DNA from: Branchiostoma belcheri
Lineage: Eukaryota > Chordata > Leptocardii > Amphioxiformes > Branchiostomatidae
Assembly: GCF_001625305.1 (NCBI RefSeq)
Contig: NW_017802547.1
Span: 1,006,981-1,070,980 of the forward strand
Reading direction: 5' to 3'
DNA: 64,000 nt
Position 1 is the first letter of the stretch, and the number at the start of each line of letters is the position of its first letter. The position numbers were made by a program, and so were the translations under genes. The notes beneath the pieces are model-generated. The model made no database searches and was not told the DNA's origin. It saw only the letters and a program-made list of their open reading frames with translations. Below are positions 1-10,261 of the stretch, piece by piece.

Positions 1-578
1 GGTTTCTCACCGGTGTGTTTTCGTACATGTCTGTCCAAATTGGATTTCTCTGCTGCAGAATAGTCCCACTGGTCACATTTGTAGGGTTTTTCTCCTGTAT
101 GACTTCTCATATGTTGGGATAAGTGGGACTTTTTAGCTGTCCTGTACCCACACTCCCCACAAATGTAGGGTTGGTCACCAGTGTGTTTTGCTAGATGAAT
201 GTCCAAGTGGGATTTCCTTGCTGCAGAATAGTCACACTGGTCACACTTGTAGGGTTTTTCTCCTGTATGGGTTCTCATATGTCGGGATAAGGTGGATTTC
301 TGAGTTGTCCTGTACCCACACTCCCCACACATGTAGGGTTTCTCACCGGTGTGTGTTGCTAGATGTTTGTCTAAATTGGATTTCTCTGCTGCAGAATAGT
401 CACACTGGTCACACTTGTAGGGTTTCTCACCAGCGTTATTCAAGTTGACTTGTGCTGTCCCCTGATATTCAGCATTGCTTGTTTTGCTGTCACAGTCGAC
501 CTGGGAAACCCCGATGGGAGACCCATCACAGCAGTTCTGACCAACTCTGGTGGGAGACCCGTGTCCTGCCATTGCCAT
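1..578 (-). CDS. C2H2 zinc-finger protein, copy A (partial, runs off window start)
   Basis: Read leftward from an ATG at 576-578; 192 codons are visible and the frame is still open at base 1. The first 53 residues are a finger-free leader (VGQNCCDGSPIGV core, ending NAGEKP) that is nearly identical to the leader of the neighbour at 2384-3058. Five C2H2 fingers follow, joined by TGEKP-type linkers and alternating between two types, KCDQCDYS and MCGECGYR, in the order B-A-B-A-B. In the fifth finger the second zinc cysteine is Trp (codon at 66-68), so that finger probably does not fold. Family knowledge: such proteins are usually nuclear DNA-binding factors; the target is unknown. A splice acceptor (TTTTTGTTAG) lies 7 nt before the ATG, so the whole visible CDS is one exon behind a noncoding exon. 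No KRAB, BTB or SCAN domain is seen. Confidence 0.92.
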   Translation of the reverse strand, partial: MAMAGHGSPTRVGQNCCDGSPIGVSQVDCDSKTSNAEYQGTAQVNLNNAGEKPYKCDQCDYSAAEKSNLDKHLATHTGEKPYMCGECGYRTTQKSTLSRHMRTHTGEKPYKCDQCDYSAARKSHLDIHLAKHTGDQPYICGECGYRTAKKSHLSQHMRSHTGEKPYKCDQWDYSAAEKSNLDRHVRKHTGEK

Positions 579-585
579 GTTCAGC

Positions 586-1276
586 CTAACAAAAAAATGA
601 AATGAAAAAGATCAAGCTTTAAATGCTGTCAATAATAAAATTGGCTTTTTAGAAAAATGTTTAAAAAGAGTTCCGACTTTAGCAAGCTCTACACTATCAA
701 CCTAATATATAACAACGTAACCCAATATAATTCTAACGTGTTGTCTTTCTCGCATTTGAAAAGATTTGCTTCTATAATGCTTCAAAAAAATTATTGAGAT
801 CTCAAACTCCTGAACTCATTTCAAACATTTCATATCATATTATTCATTACTTCTACGACTACGAACAATGGGTAAAATGACTCCATTCGCTAGGCTGGAA
901 AGAGAGTAGGCAGTATAGCCTATAGGTTTGGTCACCAGGCTTCTCTATTTACTATTTTTACAAATCAGTTCTACGCGTTTCTAGATTTTGTAATGTACGA
1001 ATTGTGCGATTCATTACAATACAATTAACATTTCCGTATAATTTCACGTACTCTAAAAAGGCCACTTTGCCTGATGCAGCATGACGTACATGCATGTAGT
1101 CAGGGTCGACGTACTAGTATGTGTGATTTCGCCCCCCTCCCCTTTTAATTCAACGATATTCACATCCAGAAAATGTCTACAAATTATCGTCCTACTGCGG
1201 TTATTCTTCCACAGAAATGGGCTCAAACTATTCCCCTCAACATTAGAATACTTTTCTGCCCGTTTCTAAGCCTTAC
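586..1276 (-). other. Predicted 5' UTR intron of zinc-finger copy A
   Basis: On the minus strand the donor is GCAG|GTAAGG (exon ends at 1277) and the acceptor is GTTAG|GC at 585-586, giving a 691-bp intron. The same pair of sites occurs at the same places in copy B, which supports both. The interior is AT-rich with no coding signal. Confidence 0.6.
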
Positions 1277-1380
1277 CTGCTTCCTATGACGGTTTTTCTC
1301 TTCACGTAAACAGGAACTCGGACAGCTTTGTCCTTCCGTCGTCTCGTGAGGTCAGAGGTGAACGCGATCTGGGTCAAGGG
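1277..1380 (-). promoter_or_regulatory. Predicted noncoding first exon / promoter-proximal region of copy A
   Basis: The segment upstream of the donor is shared with copy B (3544-3640), including the stretch around CGTCTCGTGAGGTCAGAGG. Similarity to copy B continues to about 1590 (GTCAAGCCAAACTGTTTGG), so promoter and first exon were duplicated along with the gene. The transcription start is not determinable by eye; no TATA box is evident. Confidence 0.45.
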
Positions 1381-1590
1381 TGAAATTGTCGACCTGATTA
1401 CCCATGTAGTACATTTGATGTCAGTTGACACGTTACGTTCTCCTCATAATGTCAACGTTCTGCGTTTCAAACCGACCACCTTACAACGTAACAAGCGCCT
1501 AACTTTTGTTTCTGATCTGCTTTAAAAGAGATAATTTAGGGGAATAAATGTCAAGCCAAACTGTTTGGTCTGAATCTTGATTTCTGTGTT

Positions 1591-2383
1591 TTATGATCAA
1601 CTCACCACCTCTGACAATATTCCATCCAAGGAAAAAAAGCAACACAGAAGGAAACATCATGTTCAAGGTACATAACGATTTAATTGTGTAAACGGAAAAT
1701 TTCTATAGATACATCTTCTAAAAGTAATGCAAAACAAACAGGAACTTTTACTCGTATACAACAAAACGCCTACATTTTCACAACTGTAAAACACTTCCTA
1801 CTATTGGAAACTGAAGCACATCACTCACTATACTGCAAACCAAATGCTAGTTTACGGAGTCAAATTAGTAAAAAATAATATATAATTGTGTCTGTAAGAC
1901 ATACAGGCAAACACTTAGACAAAGTGAAGTACATATGTACAAAGTATTAACAAGAAATCGAAGCTTCTTCAATGGCTTCATTTCAAACAAACTCAACATT
2001 AACTTCTACCTTTCAACTACTGTTTACAATCACTTACAGATGTTAATTACTGTATATGTACATTATCCAATCAATACTAGCAAGTTTTCTGTTCCCAACT
2101 ACAATTCTAGATATGTACAGAAAGATGACGGTGTAATGTTCTAAATAATTTACATTTAAAGGTTGACTAAGAATTATTCCATAGTTATACAGTGATAGGA
2201 AATGTTGTGGATAAAGTACTAGTATATGACTATGACATTTCCTCAGTAAAAGACTTGGCATATTGGCAAATTTTATCCATTCTGCTACGGCATATCTAGC
2301 CTTAATGTTTTGGCCATTACTGTGATATGTCCTTGGCCTCCAGATAGAGAAACTAGAGTGAGGGGAACGTCACAACAAGATGG
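1591..2383. other. Intergenic / 3' flank of zinc-finger copy B, no gene seen
   Basis: AT-rich sequence with only short open frames that show no codon structure or domain. It lies immediately 3' of copy B and probably holds its 3' UTR. An ATTAAA-type poly(A) hexamer reads on the minus strand near 1678-1683, but its use is not shown. Confidence 0.4.
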
Positions 2384-3058
2384 TCACAGTTGCAGACTTG
2401 GTGCCTCCGTGTGAATTCTTTTATGTCGAGTTAGGGAAGACTTAGAGGCCGCAGAGAAGCTACACTGGTCACACTTGTAGGGTTTTTCTTCTGTATGGCC
2501 TTTCATGTGTTTGGCTAAGGAAAACCGGTAAGTGGTCCTGTACCCACACTCCCCACACATGTAGGGTTTCTCACCGGTGTGTTTTGCTAGATGTAGGTCG
2601 AATGCAGTTTTGTATGCTGCAGAATAGTCACACTGGTCACACTTGTAGGGTTTTTCTCCTGTATGGGTTCTCATATGTTGAGATAAGGCAGACTTTTGAG
2701 CTGTCCTGTACCCACACTCCCCACACATGTAGGGTTTCTCACCAGTGTGTTTTGCTTTATGTTTGTCCAAAGCAAATTTCTGTGCTGCAGAATAGTCGCA
2801 CTGGTCACACTTGTAGGGTTTCTCTCCTGTATGGGTTCTCATGTGTTGGGATAAGGTAGACTTGTAAGCTGCCCTGTACCCACACTCCCCACACATGTAG
2901 GGTTTCTCACCAGCGTTATCCAAGTTGACTTGTGCTGCCGCCTGATGTTGAGCATTGCTTGTTTTGCTGTCACAGTCGACCTGAAAAACTCCAATGGGAG
3001 ACCCATCACAGCAGTTCTGACCAACTCCGGTGGGAGACCCTTGTTCTGCCGTTGCCAT
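2384..3058 (-). CDS. C2H2 zinc-finger protein, copy B (224 aa, complete)
   Basis: Complete 224-residue frame. Leader 1-53 is almost identical to copy A, then six intact C2H2 fingers at about 54-76, 82-104, 110-132, 138-160, 166-188 and 194-216, with TGEKP linkers (one TEEKP) and a short tail TEAPSLQL. The fingers alternate strictly A-B (MCGECGYR / KCDQCDYS), implying growth in two-finger, 168-bp steps. Compared with copy A the order starts one finger out of phase (A first rather than B). Much of the between-finger variation falls at the helix positions that contact DNA (-1, 2, 3, 6). The acceptor CATTAG|GC lies 7 nt before the ATG, as in copy A. Likely a nuclear DNA-binding protein with unknown targets; no orthologue is recognised and the family expands independently in many lineages. 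Confidence 0.94.
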   Translation of the reverse strand: MATAEQGSPTGVGQNCCDGSPIGVFQVDCDSKTSNAQHQAAAQVNLDNAGEKPYMCGECGYRAAYKSTLSQHMRTHTGEKPYKCDQCDYSAAQKFALDKHKAKHTGEKPYMCGECGYRTAQKSALSQHMRTHTGEKPYKCDQCDYSAAYKTAFDLHLAKHTGEKPYMCGECGYRTTYRFSLAKHMKGHTEEKPYKCDQCSFSAASKSSLTRHKRIHTEAPSLQL

Positions 3059-3065
3059 GTTTAGC

Positions 3066-3543
3066 CTAATGAAAAAATGAAGAAATTGTACTTAATTCTA
3101 CAGATTAAGCGTTAAAAGCTGTCAATGATAAAGTTGGGTTCTTACAAAACAAGGTTTCAAGAGTTCTAATTTGACCAAGCTTTACAATTTCAACCTAATG
3201 TATTTGCCTCTACCAGGCTTTGGGAGGCGACTGGAAAGAGTAGAAATCGGCCAAAATTTTTGTAATGTACGCCTTATGCGATTCTTTACAATCCAGTTAA
3301 CATTTCTACGTTATTCAACGCCCTCAAAAAAGGTCACTATGCCTGATGCAGCATGACGTACATGTAAGTGGCGAGGGTCAAACGTATGTTAGGTTTCGCC
3401 CCCCTCCCCCTTTAATTCTACGATATTCACATCCCGAAAATGCCCGCAAATTTTCGTCCTAGTACGATGCTTCTTTCACAGAAATCGTCCCAAGTTATTC
3501 CCCTCGACATCAGAATACTTTTCTGCCCGTTTCTAAGCCTTAC
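3066..3543 (-). other. Predicted 5' UTR intron of zinc-finger copy B
   Basis: Bounded by the same donor (GCAG|GTAAGG) and acceptor as copy A; 478 bp. It contains a left-arm fragment of foldback family A (3205-3256). The downstream segment around CCTGATGCAGCATGACGTAC is conserved with copy A (about 1072-1092). Confidence 0.6.
3205..3256. mobile_element. Foldback family A, left-arm fragment
   Basis: Matches the family A arm (CTCTACCAGGCTTtGGGAGG ... AAAGAGTAGAAATCGGCC) and stops after about 50 bp with no partner arm. It sits inside the intron of zinc-finger copy B. Confidence 0.75.
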
Positions 3544-3640
3544 CTGCTTCCTATGATGGTTTTTCTCGAATTCTTTTAATGTAAGTCCTTCTGTCGTCTC
3601 GTGAGGTCAGAGGTGAACGTGATCTGGGTGAAAGGTGAAG
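3544..3640 (-). promoter_or_regulatory. Predicted noncoding first exon / promoter-proximal region of copy B
   Basis: Counterpart of 1277-1380. Homology with copy A extends to about 3840, marking the far edge of the duplicated block. Confidence 0.45.
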
Positions 3641-3859
3641 TTGTCTGCCTGATTACCCAAGTAGTACATTTGACGTCAGGTAGCACGTTACGCTTTCCTC
3701 ATAATGTCAACGTTCTGCGTTTCAACCCGACCACCTTAATAACGTAACAAGCGTCAGACTTTTGTTTCTGATAAAATATGAAAGATAAAATTATAGGGAA
3801 TGAATGTCAAGCCAAACTGTTTGGTCTGAATCTTGACTTCAGTGCTTTAGCATCAGTGA

Positions 3860-5020
3860 ACGCCCACTGGGTGAAAGGTGAATTTCCCAGATATATATAT
3901 AATACATGTGACAATAACATTATATTTTGCCGACGCTTTAGAACGTTTGTCAACGTTTCTTTTAGTAAATGATATGAAAAAAAACTAAAACACAAAAACG
4001 AGCATCAAAAAATGACGCTATAAGAAACAACAAGCAAACAAATAAACAAAATCTCTAAACTCCTTCCCTTCTGTCTAAATTACTACATTACCTTTTTGAA
4101 ATAGTATAATGTTATTTTCGATACATAGAACTTGTAGGTATTACTGTAGACGTGAGAGTAGATGTTAGCTAGATATATAGTAACGTTACTGAAGAGTTTG
4201 CCATGCATTGTACCCGTTACAATTGCTGTGCAATAAAGATTGACTTGACTATATTTTCGATGCTGCGGTAAAAATAACGCCTGTTTCAAGGCCAAGTTTA
4301 GGCTTGGGCGCTCTGTGTAAAGGTAAAACGCGGTCAAACCACTCGCAATGTTGTTTTCTTGTGCTGTTGGCCTCAATCAGAGGTCGTTCACCCCGTCCCA
4401 AACTAGGTCATTGACCCCACCACCGCCGTCTGCATGTGCCGATTTGCATATGTACATTAGGCGAAACCATTTGCAAACGGGGAGTGCCCATTACAAACAT
4501 TTTTCGTACGCTAACTTTGCTCCATTTCAAAAGAACAATTTAGCAATATGTGTGTTTAGTTTGCAGATTTTCGTATTTAGTACAGATATGTAGTTTCATT
4601 TTATCTGTATTTTTTAATTTTAAAAATAAATTTGTAGTCGAACCACCCCTTTTGGACGACATGTGTCAAAACACGTTTTACCAGACGAAATTGGGTCGCA
4701 CGTCGCAGCGTCTACATTTTGAGCGACCCAAATACAGACAACGCAGCCGGAATCTGCGAGAAAACAGGACCCCAGACCTGTCTACGCACTGCAAGGTTGG
4801 TTATTCTGTAGTTTGTGTGAGGTTGTGGCGCACAGTTGGTCGTGTAGGGTGCCTGAACGTTCTAGTATGTGTTACCGGTGTGCCCCCCTCCCCCCCCCAC
4901 ACACACACCACATAGATGCTGCTTGTTTGTTAGCAGCTGAAATATTGTGGCGTCAAATGTCCGAAATTGTTACATGTATGTGTTTTTGTGCGTGTGGTCT
5001 TGACTGTTTGTATCCTTAGA
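3860..5020. other. No gene recognised
   Basis: Short open frames only, none with a domain or consistent codon bias. No repeat family of this window is present. Confidence 0.4.
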
Positions 5021-5022
5021 TG

Positions 5023-5047
5023 TGGTTGTGTGTGTGTGTGTGTGTGT

Positions 5048-5079
<32 letters not shown>

Positions 5080-5113
5080 TGTGTGTGTGTGTGTGAGTGC
5101 ATGTGTGTGTGTC

Positions 5114-5151
<38 letters not shown>

Positions 5152-5238
5152 TGTGTGTGTAAGTGTATGTGTGTGTAAGTGTGCGTGTGTGTGTGTGTGT
5201 GTGTGAGAGAGTGTGTGTGTAAGTGTATGTGTGTGTAA

Positions 5239-5278
<40 letters not shown>

Positions 5279-5320
5279 GTGTATGTGTGTGTAAGTGTGT
5301 GTGTGTGTGTGTGTGTGTGA
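5023..5320. repeat. (GT)n microsatellite with higher-order 60-bp repeat
   Basis: Almost pure GT/TG interrupted by GAGAGA and TAAGTGTATG. The blocks starting near 5147 and 5207 are near-identical 60-bp units, so the tract also grew by larger duplications. Confidence 0.95.
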
Positions 5321-5502
5321 CTGTCAGTTATGCATGCTAGTTGTAGTCTAATGGATGCAAGTGTTATGTTATTTCAAGGAGATTTAAACTTGGTTATGTG
5401 CCTTAATTTATAATTACATTTGTGTACTCTGTGTTTTATGAATCCAGGAAGAACAGATTAGATTTGATGTCTAATCTAATGGATATCTATTAAAACTTCA
5501 AA

Positions 5503-5523
5503 CAGTGTGTGTGTGTATCAGCA

Positions 5524-5560
<37 letters not shown>

Positions 5561-5590
5561 ATGTGTGCGTGCTTGCGTGTGTGTTTGCAT
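5503..5590. repeat. (GT)n microsatellite
   Basis: Second GT tract. Open frames across it on both strands are repeat artefacts. Confidence 0.92.
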
Positions 5591-6345
5591 TCATGATGTG
5601 TTTCTGTGTGCGTGTATCTGTATGTCTGTGTGTGCCTGTGTCCGTGTATTTGTGTTTGAGTGCATTTCTGTGGTCCCAACATACATGTATACACAGGGAA
5701 GTCTATGGCCAGTATTTCTGTTCTTGTCTGGTACATTTGCAATAGGATTGTGGTAACAAGATGTATCGGCAGTATCCTTTTTTTTACGGTCACTTACGGT
5801 CAGTGTTGGAAAACTGATAGTAGTAGAATGTTTCGTCACTCACATCATGTCAGGTCTCGGAGCTAGAAAGGTTGTTCAGCTCAAAAAATAAATTATGTCC
5901 CTTGCAGGGGTGCACTCAAAATTAAGGCCTGGGGTCGGCAAGTTTTCAAAGTAAGGTATGTCTGATTTTTTGCTGCGTCTCGTTGTGTTGACACAGCATT
6001 ACATGCCGCATGGTTGATTTAGTTGTGACATTAGATGAAAGTAGTACTGTATTAAAAGCCTTATATTAGGCTAACGCTACACAAACACACACCGCGCTAC
6101 GCACCCCTGTACAATATAAACGTCAATTGACCGGCATTCATTGCGGTAAACAAACTGTGGAGTAATAATGGTATAGGTCCATTAAGGTGCAGTTTGAAAA
6201 AGTGGCCACCAGGAGGAGTAACTGTATCATGACAGCCAGCTCTGGTTGGGAACCTGCAGTTAGTATAGCCGCCACAAGGGGGCAGTAGTAGCAGACTGAA
6301 AGGCCAATGCAGATCTTCTGTAGGTTGAAAGCAAGGCAGTCAGAG
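5591..6345. other. No gene recognised
   Basis: Mixed unique sequence without coding signal, ending at the 45-bp minisatellite. Confidence 0.35.
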
Positions 6346-6497
6346 ATGGCAGACTTCAGCCCCTTACCCCCACACACAAGGCAGTCAGAGATGGCAGACT
6401 TCAGCCCCTTACCCCCACACACAAGGCAGTCAGAGATGGCAGACTTCAGCCCCTTACCCCCACACACAAGGCAGTCAGAGATGGCAGACTTCAGCTC
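6333..6497. repeat. 45-bp minisatellite, about four copies
   Basis: Unit begins AAGGCAGTCAGAGATGGCAG and is repeated almost without change; the last unit is partial. Because 45 is divisible by 3 the array stays open on both strands (repeating 15 residues), but there is no sign of a gene around it. Confidence 0.92.
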
Positions 6498-6552
6498 CTT
6501 ACCCATACTGCTTTAAAAGTCCCTTCTAGTCTGTAAAGCAATACTTCACACC

Positions 6553-6918
6553 AGTGTTCTAGCTAGCGCAAAGTAGCATAGGGCCCCCCTACGCTAAAAT
6601 TTTCCCCCTATGCTAGATTTCCCCCCTCCCTACGCTATAATTTTGACCCCCTACGCTAAATTTTCAATACAGCATAGGGGCATTGAGACTATTTCTTTGT
6701 TCAAGAATGCCAGATCAAATGTGAAAAATTACCAATCAAGGATATATTGTATATACCTTAGAAATAACTTTTTTTCCCTTTGGGTATCCCTCAAATGGCC
6801 CCTTTTTTCGCTCAACTTTTTAAAAGCTCTGCCCCATCCCCCCTCTCGGTCGCTTTGCTCCCTTGACATGCGGCCAGTACCACTACGCTAAAATTAAATC
6901 CTAGCTAGAACCCTGCAT
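6553..6918. mobile_element. Terminal-inverted-repeat element (GTTCTAGCTAG ends)
   Basis: Starts GTTCTAGCTAGCG and ends with the inverse CCTAGCTAGAAC. The interior repeats CCCCCTACGCTAAAATTTT-type segments near both ends. No coding capacity; probably a non-autonomous DNA element. Family not assigned. Confidence 0.6.
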
Positions 6919-7254
6919 ACTGTAAATCACTTCATATAGCAAAATTTGGCAGTCTAAGAAAAATGGACACGTTGTCAGACCTACAGTATATATTGGCAGT
7001 GGTGGCAGGTGCAGAAGAAAGAAAGTCGGCAAATTATTTGTTCTGACTTCTGGGTAATAATAAATTCACGTTACAGAAGTAACCGCGAATAGGAAAGTGC
7101 ATAACTCGCCCATATAAATTTAAAACATACAGATAAAAAATACACACAATGACAGGAATAAAAAAATACGTCAATAGTATACGTACAGTCGGGTAAAGTA
7201 CTCTCCCTGGTGTTGAATAATAGCACTATGTTCCATTCCAAGTATAGTTTCATG

Positions 7255-7480
7255 AAACAGTTGCCTATCTGTATCTGTATCAGTATAGCCGGTATAACTG
7301 CCCTTCGGCATAACACACCAGCTTCGCAGGCACACGGCGCGGCGGCAGCTGGCTATATTACACCGATCGACTTGTTACACCTAACCATTGAACTTCTAGC
7401 TCTAGATGTTGTTTAAAGCTATCCGTTGACAATGCTACTGTACTTGGTGACAGCAAGTTCCACTCTGCGATAGTTTGGAC
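7255..7480 (-). mobile_element. Non-LTR retrotransposon 3' end (copy 1)
   Basis: Shares TATAGCCGGTATAAC, CAGCTTCGCAGGCA and ACCGATCGACTTGTTACACC with copies at 14341, 25615, 28366, 29705 and 62190. The tail is (CTGTAT)n on the plus strand, i.e. (ATACAG)n in element orientation. Copies at 28366 and 29705 still encode the end of a reverse-transcriptase ORF, which identifies the family as LINE. Confidence 0.75.
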
Positions 7481-7710
7481 GGTCAGACGTTCAGCTAGTA
7501 TCCACTAGCTTTCATCAGTGACTAAGAGACCAGAGGGGAAATGCAGGTTTCATTTAAGTGTTTCTAGTCTAAAGTGAGCCTTAGTATAGTTTCATGAAAC
7601 AGCTTCCCAGAACAGACTTGGTATGTTTCCAAACGACCCATAATCATCGTAACCTTGGCGATATCGTAACCTTGACAACCGCCGGGTTAGGTTCGATCTG
7701 ACGACGGGTG

Positions 7711-7986
7711 TAATCCCATAATTCCCTCTGATCCGCGGTCCGTGCTTCCTGTTAGTTTAGCGGTGACCGATGGTGAGAAAGTTGCGGCGAGTTCTCCGCG
7801 AAAGGACCGAACGTCCGACATATACAGTCTGCCCCCTACGCGCACGCAATAAAATGTTAATCCCCGGTAATCGGGTTTCGGTAATCTGGTCAGGATTAAG
7901 GGATTATCCCATGTTTGACCGTGGTTGGATGGGCGGGGAGGTGTACAGACAGGTGCAGGGATTAGCCCCGGATTAGCCCCGGATTA
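7711..7986. promoter_or_regulatory. Cluster of TAATCC/GGATTA homeodomain-type sites
   Basis: TAATCC or its complement occurs at 7711-7716, 7858-7863, 7893-7898, 7901-7906, 7959-7964, 7970-7975 and 7981-7986. One is in the palindrome GGGATTATCCC. This is the core bound by K50 homeodomains (Otx, Goosecoid, Pitx). Three sites come from an 11-bp tandem repeat. A regulatory role is an inference. Confidence 0.4.
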
Positions 7987-8079
7987 ATGGCTTATCCTGC
8001 CTTGGGGTAATAAATCTAACTCGTGCAGTTTGTGAGCGGGAGTTCGGATTCCGACGTACCAAAAGGACAGACAGTATCG

Positions 8080-8267
8080 TAGCCTCCACAGCATGCCAAA
8101 AACTGTGGGTTTGGGGGGTCTTCAGGGTCTTTGGGAGCTTTTATGTGCTATTTTCTGATTGCATATAAACAGCATAGCCGGCCTGGTTGAATTACACCCG
8201 TTTTTTAGAACTGGGCTAATCAGAAAACAGCCGAAGACCACCAAACCCACAGTTCTATAAGCTACAT
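8080..8267. mobile_element. Foldback family C element with about 50-bp flanking duplication
   Basis: TAGCCTCCACAGCATGCCAA at the left, interior TTTTATGTGCTATTTTCTGA, right arm AACTGTGGGTTTGGTGG reversed. Flanking sequence around GATTCCGACGTACCAAAAGG occurs on both sides (about 8022-8075 and 8270-8320). Confidence 0.82.
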
Positions 8268-8664
8268 GTACCAGTTTATGAGAGGCAGTCCAGATTCCGA
8301 CGTACCAAAAGGACAGACAGGATCTGTTTTCCGACCTCCCTGCTAGAAACTGATGTGTCATGTGAAGAATGAGAATTTTGTATTCCGTAAATAATTTTTA
8401 CACCCTTACTGATACGAGCATGCATACTCGGAGAGTAAGTTTTGAAACTTACTGTCTGCCTGTTGGTCTGTCTGTTGGTCTGTCTGTCTGTCTGTCTATT
8501 GGTTGGTCGGTTTTTAAGTTTCATGGATACATTATAGTTTCATGTCTTAAATTCTGAAAATTATTTTGCGCCCTGTAACTGGATAAGCAATGAAAGCAGT
8601 GCGTTCTGTTATATCGTGTGTACATGAATACAATGTATGACATTTGCTGTCTTGTGTTTTCCAG

Positions 8665-9224
8665 GTGATCCTGCCCACCCCTTCGCACAACAATGGTAGT
8701 GGCCAGAATAACCAGACACATGTACCAGCGACTCCAACAGGTGAGAAACATTTGCATTTTCACTTTCAGGTTTCAGACTTTCAGTCTTAGATTTGATTTG
8801 ATTTATTGAAATTGCAACAATGCAATACACGCGGAACAGAGGCAGCTGTTGCTGGTGTTGTGTCCCGCACATAGAAACAAATACTGGACAGACAATACTC
8901 ATTTTCACTTAAATCTAGTGGGGAAAATCGGGTAAAGTGCCTTTCCCAAGGGCACAAGATCGGTGGCATGCCAGGACTCGAACCCAGGACCTCTTGATTC
9001 TGAGTCGCGCACGCTGCCGTTGCGCCACACGACCCCACATTTTGCCCTTCACTAACATATTACAACCATGTGTTTGACCTTCAGGCCCGTTCAAGGTCAG
9101 GAGAGCGGACGGCAGAGAGAGCAGACGTGTTGGTGAACCAGTCGGCGGTCCTCCTGACGCTTCTCGGGATCACGATCAGCTCCTTCAGCGTGCACAGGAT
9201 GTCTTTCTCAAGACAGATCAAGAA
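8665..9224 (+). CDS. Candidate two-exon fragment of an unidentified gene
   Basis: Exon 8665-8740 is framed by TTTTCCAG and GTGAGA and encodes VILPTPSHNNGSGQ..., rich in N/Q/P/T. Exon 9085-9224 is framed by ACCTTCAG and GTGAGG, joins in the same phase (phase 1) and encodes GPFKVRRADGRESRR ... LLQRAQDVFLKTDQE. The 344-bp intron contains a SINE. I recognise no protein family and see neither start nor end of the gene. Support is only the matching splice phase and absence of stops, so chance is a real possibility. Confidence 0.25.
8790..9037 (-). mobile_element. tRNA-derived SINE
   Basis: On the minus strand a tRNA-like head with A box TGGCGCAACGG and B box GGTTCGAGTCC is followed by a body containing GTGCCCTTGGGAAAGGCAC and an (AAATC)n-like tail. 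A close copy lies on the plus strand at 22346-22607. The CCTTGGGAAAGGCACTTTA core is shared with the SINE at 24893, which has a different head. Confidence 0.85.
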
Positions 9225-9239
9225 GTGAGGATTCCTCAA

Positions 9240-9680
9240 GTCATGAACTTTGTTCTACAAGAGGTGAAGCCTTGTCTTCGGGACATGAGCTCTTTTCTTC
9301 GAGACACAAATTTTCTTCTAGACATGAACCCTCGTTTTCAAACGTTCAACACAAAATTCATGACATGAACTCTTTTTTTCAAGAGGTGAACTCTCATTTT
9401 CGAGACGTGAACTTTTTTCTTTGAGACATGAAACTTTAAAAGCACAAACCCTTTTCAAGATATGACCCCTTTCGTCAAGACATGAACCCTTGTTTTCAGA
9501 CCTGTAACCTTTTCTTCAAGACATGAACCCTCTTCTTCCAAGACACAAATTTACTAGTATTTTCTTCAAGACATGGACTCACTTCTTTGACCTAAGCCCT
9601 CCAAGACATGAACCCTTTCCTCCAAGACATGAAGTTTTTCTTCAAGACAGGGCCCACAAGGTCTCCACTCCAGTTCTAAG
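9240..9680. repeat. Degenerate short tandem repeat (CAAGACATGAACCC unit)
   Basis: Variants of TTCTTCAAGACATGAACCCT recur about every 25-35 bp with substitutions and small indels. It begins immediately after the second candidate exon. Confidence 0.75.
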
Positions 9681-9689
9681 AAATGAAAT

Positions 9690-10240
9690 CTGCAGAAGAA
9701 GGACTGAGATGATGATGAGAATCACAGTGTTGCGTTATGTTGTACAGTAGGATAAACAGTTAAGGTGTATGTTATTGTATGTATGTATATATCATTAACA
9801 CACAATGTAACATTATATATCAGCTTCACTGCCAGGATTAGAAGTGCTGAGAGTGAAAAAGGAAAGTTTCAAAATGAATATGAAGAAAAAATGGAAAGAT
9901 TAGAAAGGCCATGGTGTCATGTGATTGGTCAGTCTGTAACCAATCAGTGGGTAGAAATCGGGTGTTGGGAAGTGAGGGTGTGAAAGGGGACGGTGGGGAA
10001 ATGGGCGAATGACAGAATATGTGCATGAAAGGTTAGCAGAACGCCCATACATAGCCATATTGTACTGCAGCGAAAAGTCAGTTACAGTTGCATTGAAAGA
10101 AAATGTTTGTACATACACAGGAAAAGTTGCCCTCTACAAATATCAACTATTGAAAACCTGTACAGTATGTAGTGCTATTTATATTCACGTAAATGGAATA
10201 AATGCTGCTATATTCTTATGCTTCAGCCATGTTTTTATTT
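9690..10240. other. No gene recognised
   Basis: AT-rich unique sequence; short open frames only. Confidence 0.35.
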
Positions 10241-10261
10241 TATTTTCCAACACCCAGTTCG

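Noticed and set aside
6138..6506. 122-codon minus-strand frame with repeated KGLKSAISDCLVCGG
   Set aside because: Product of the 45-bp minisatellite, open on both strands because 45 is a multiple of 3.
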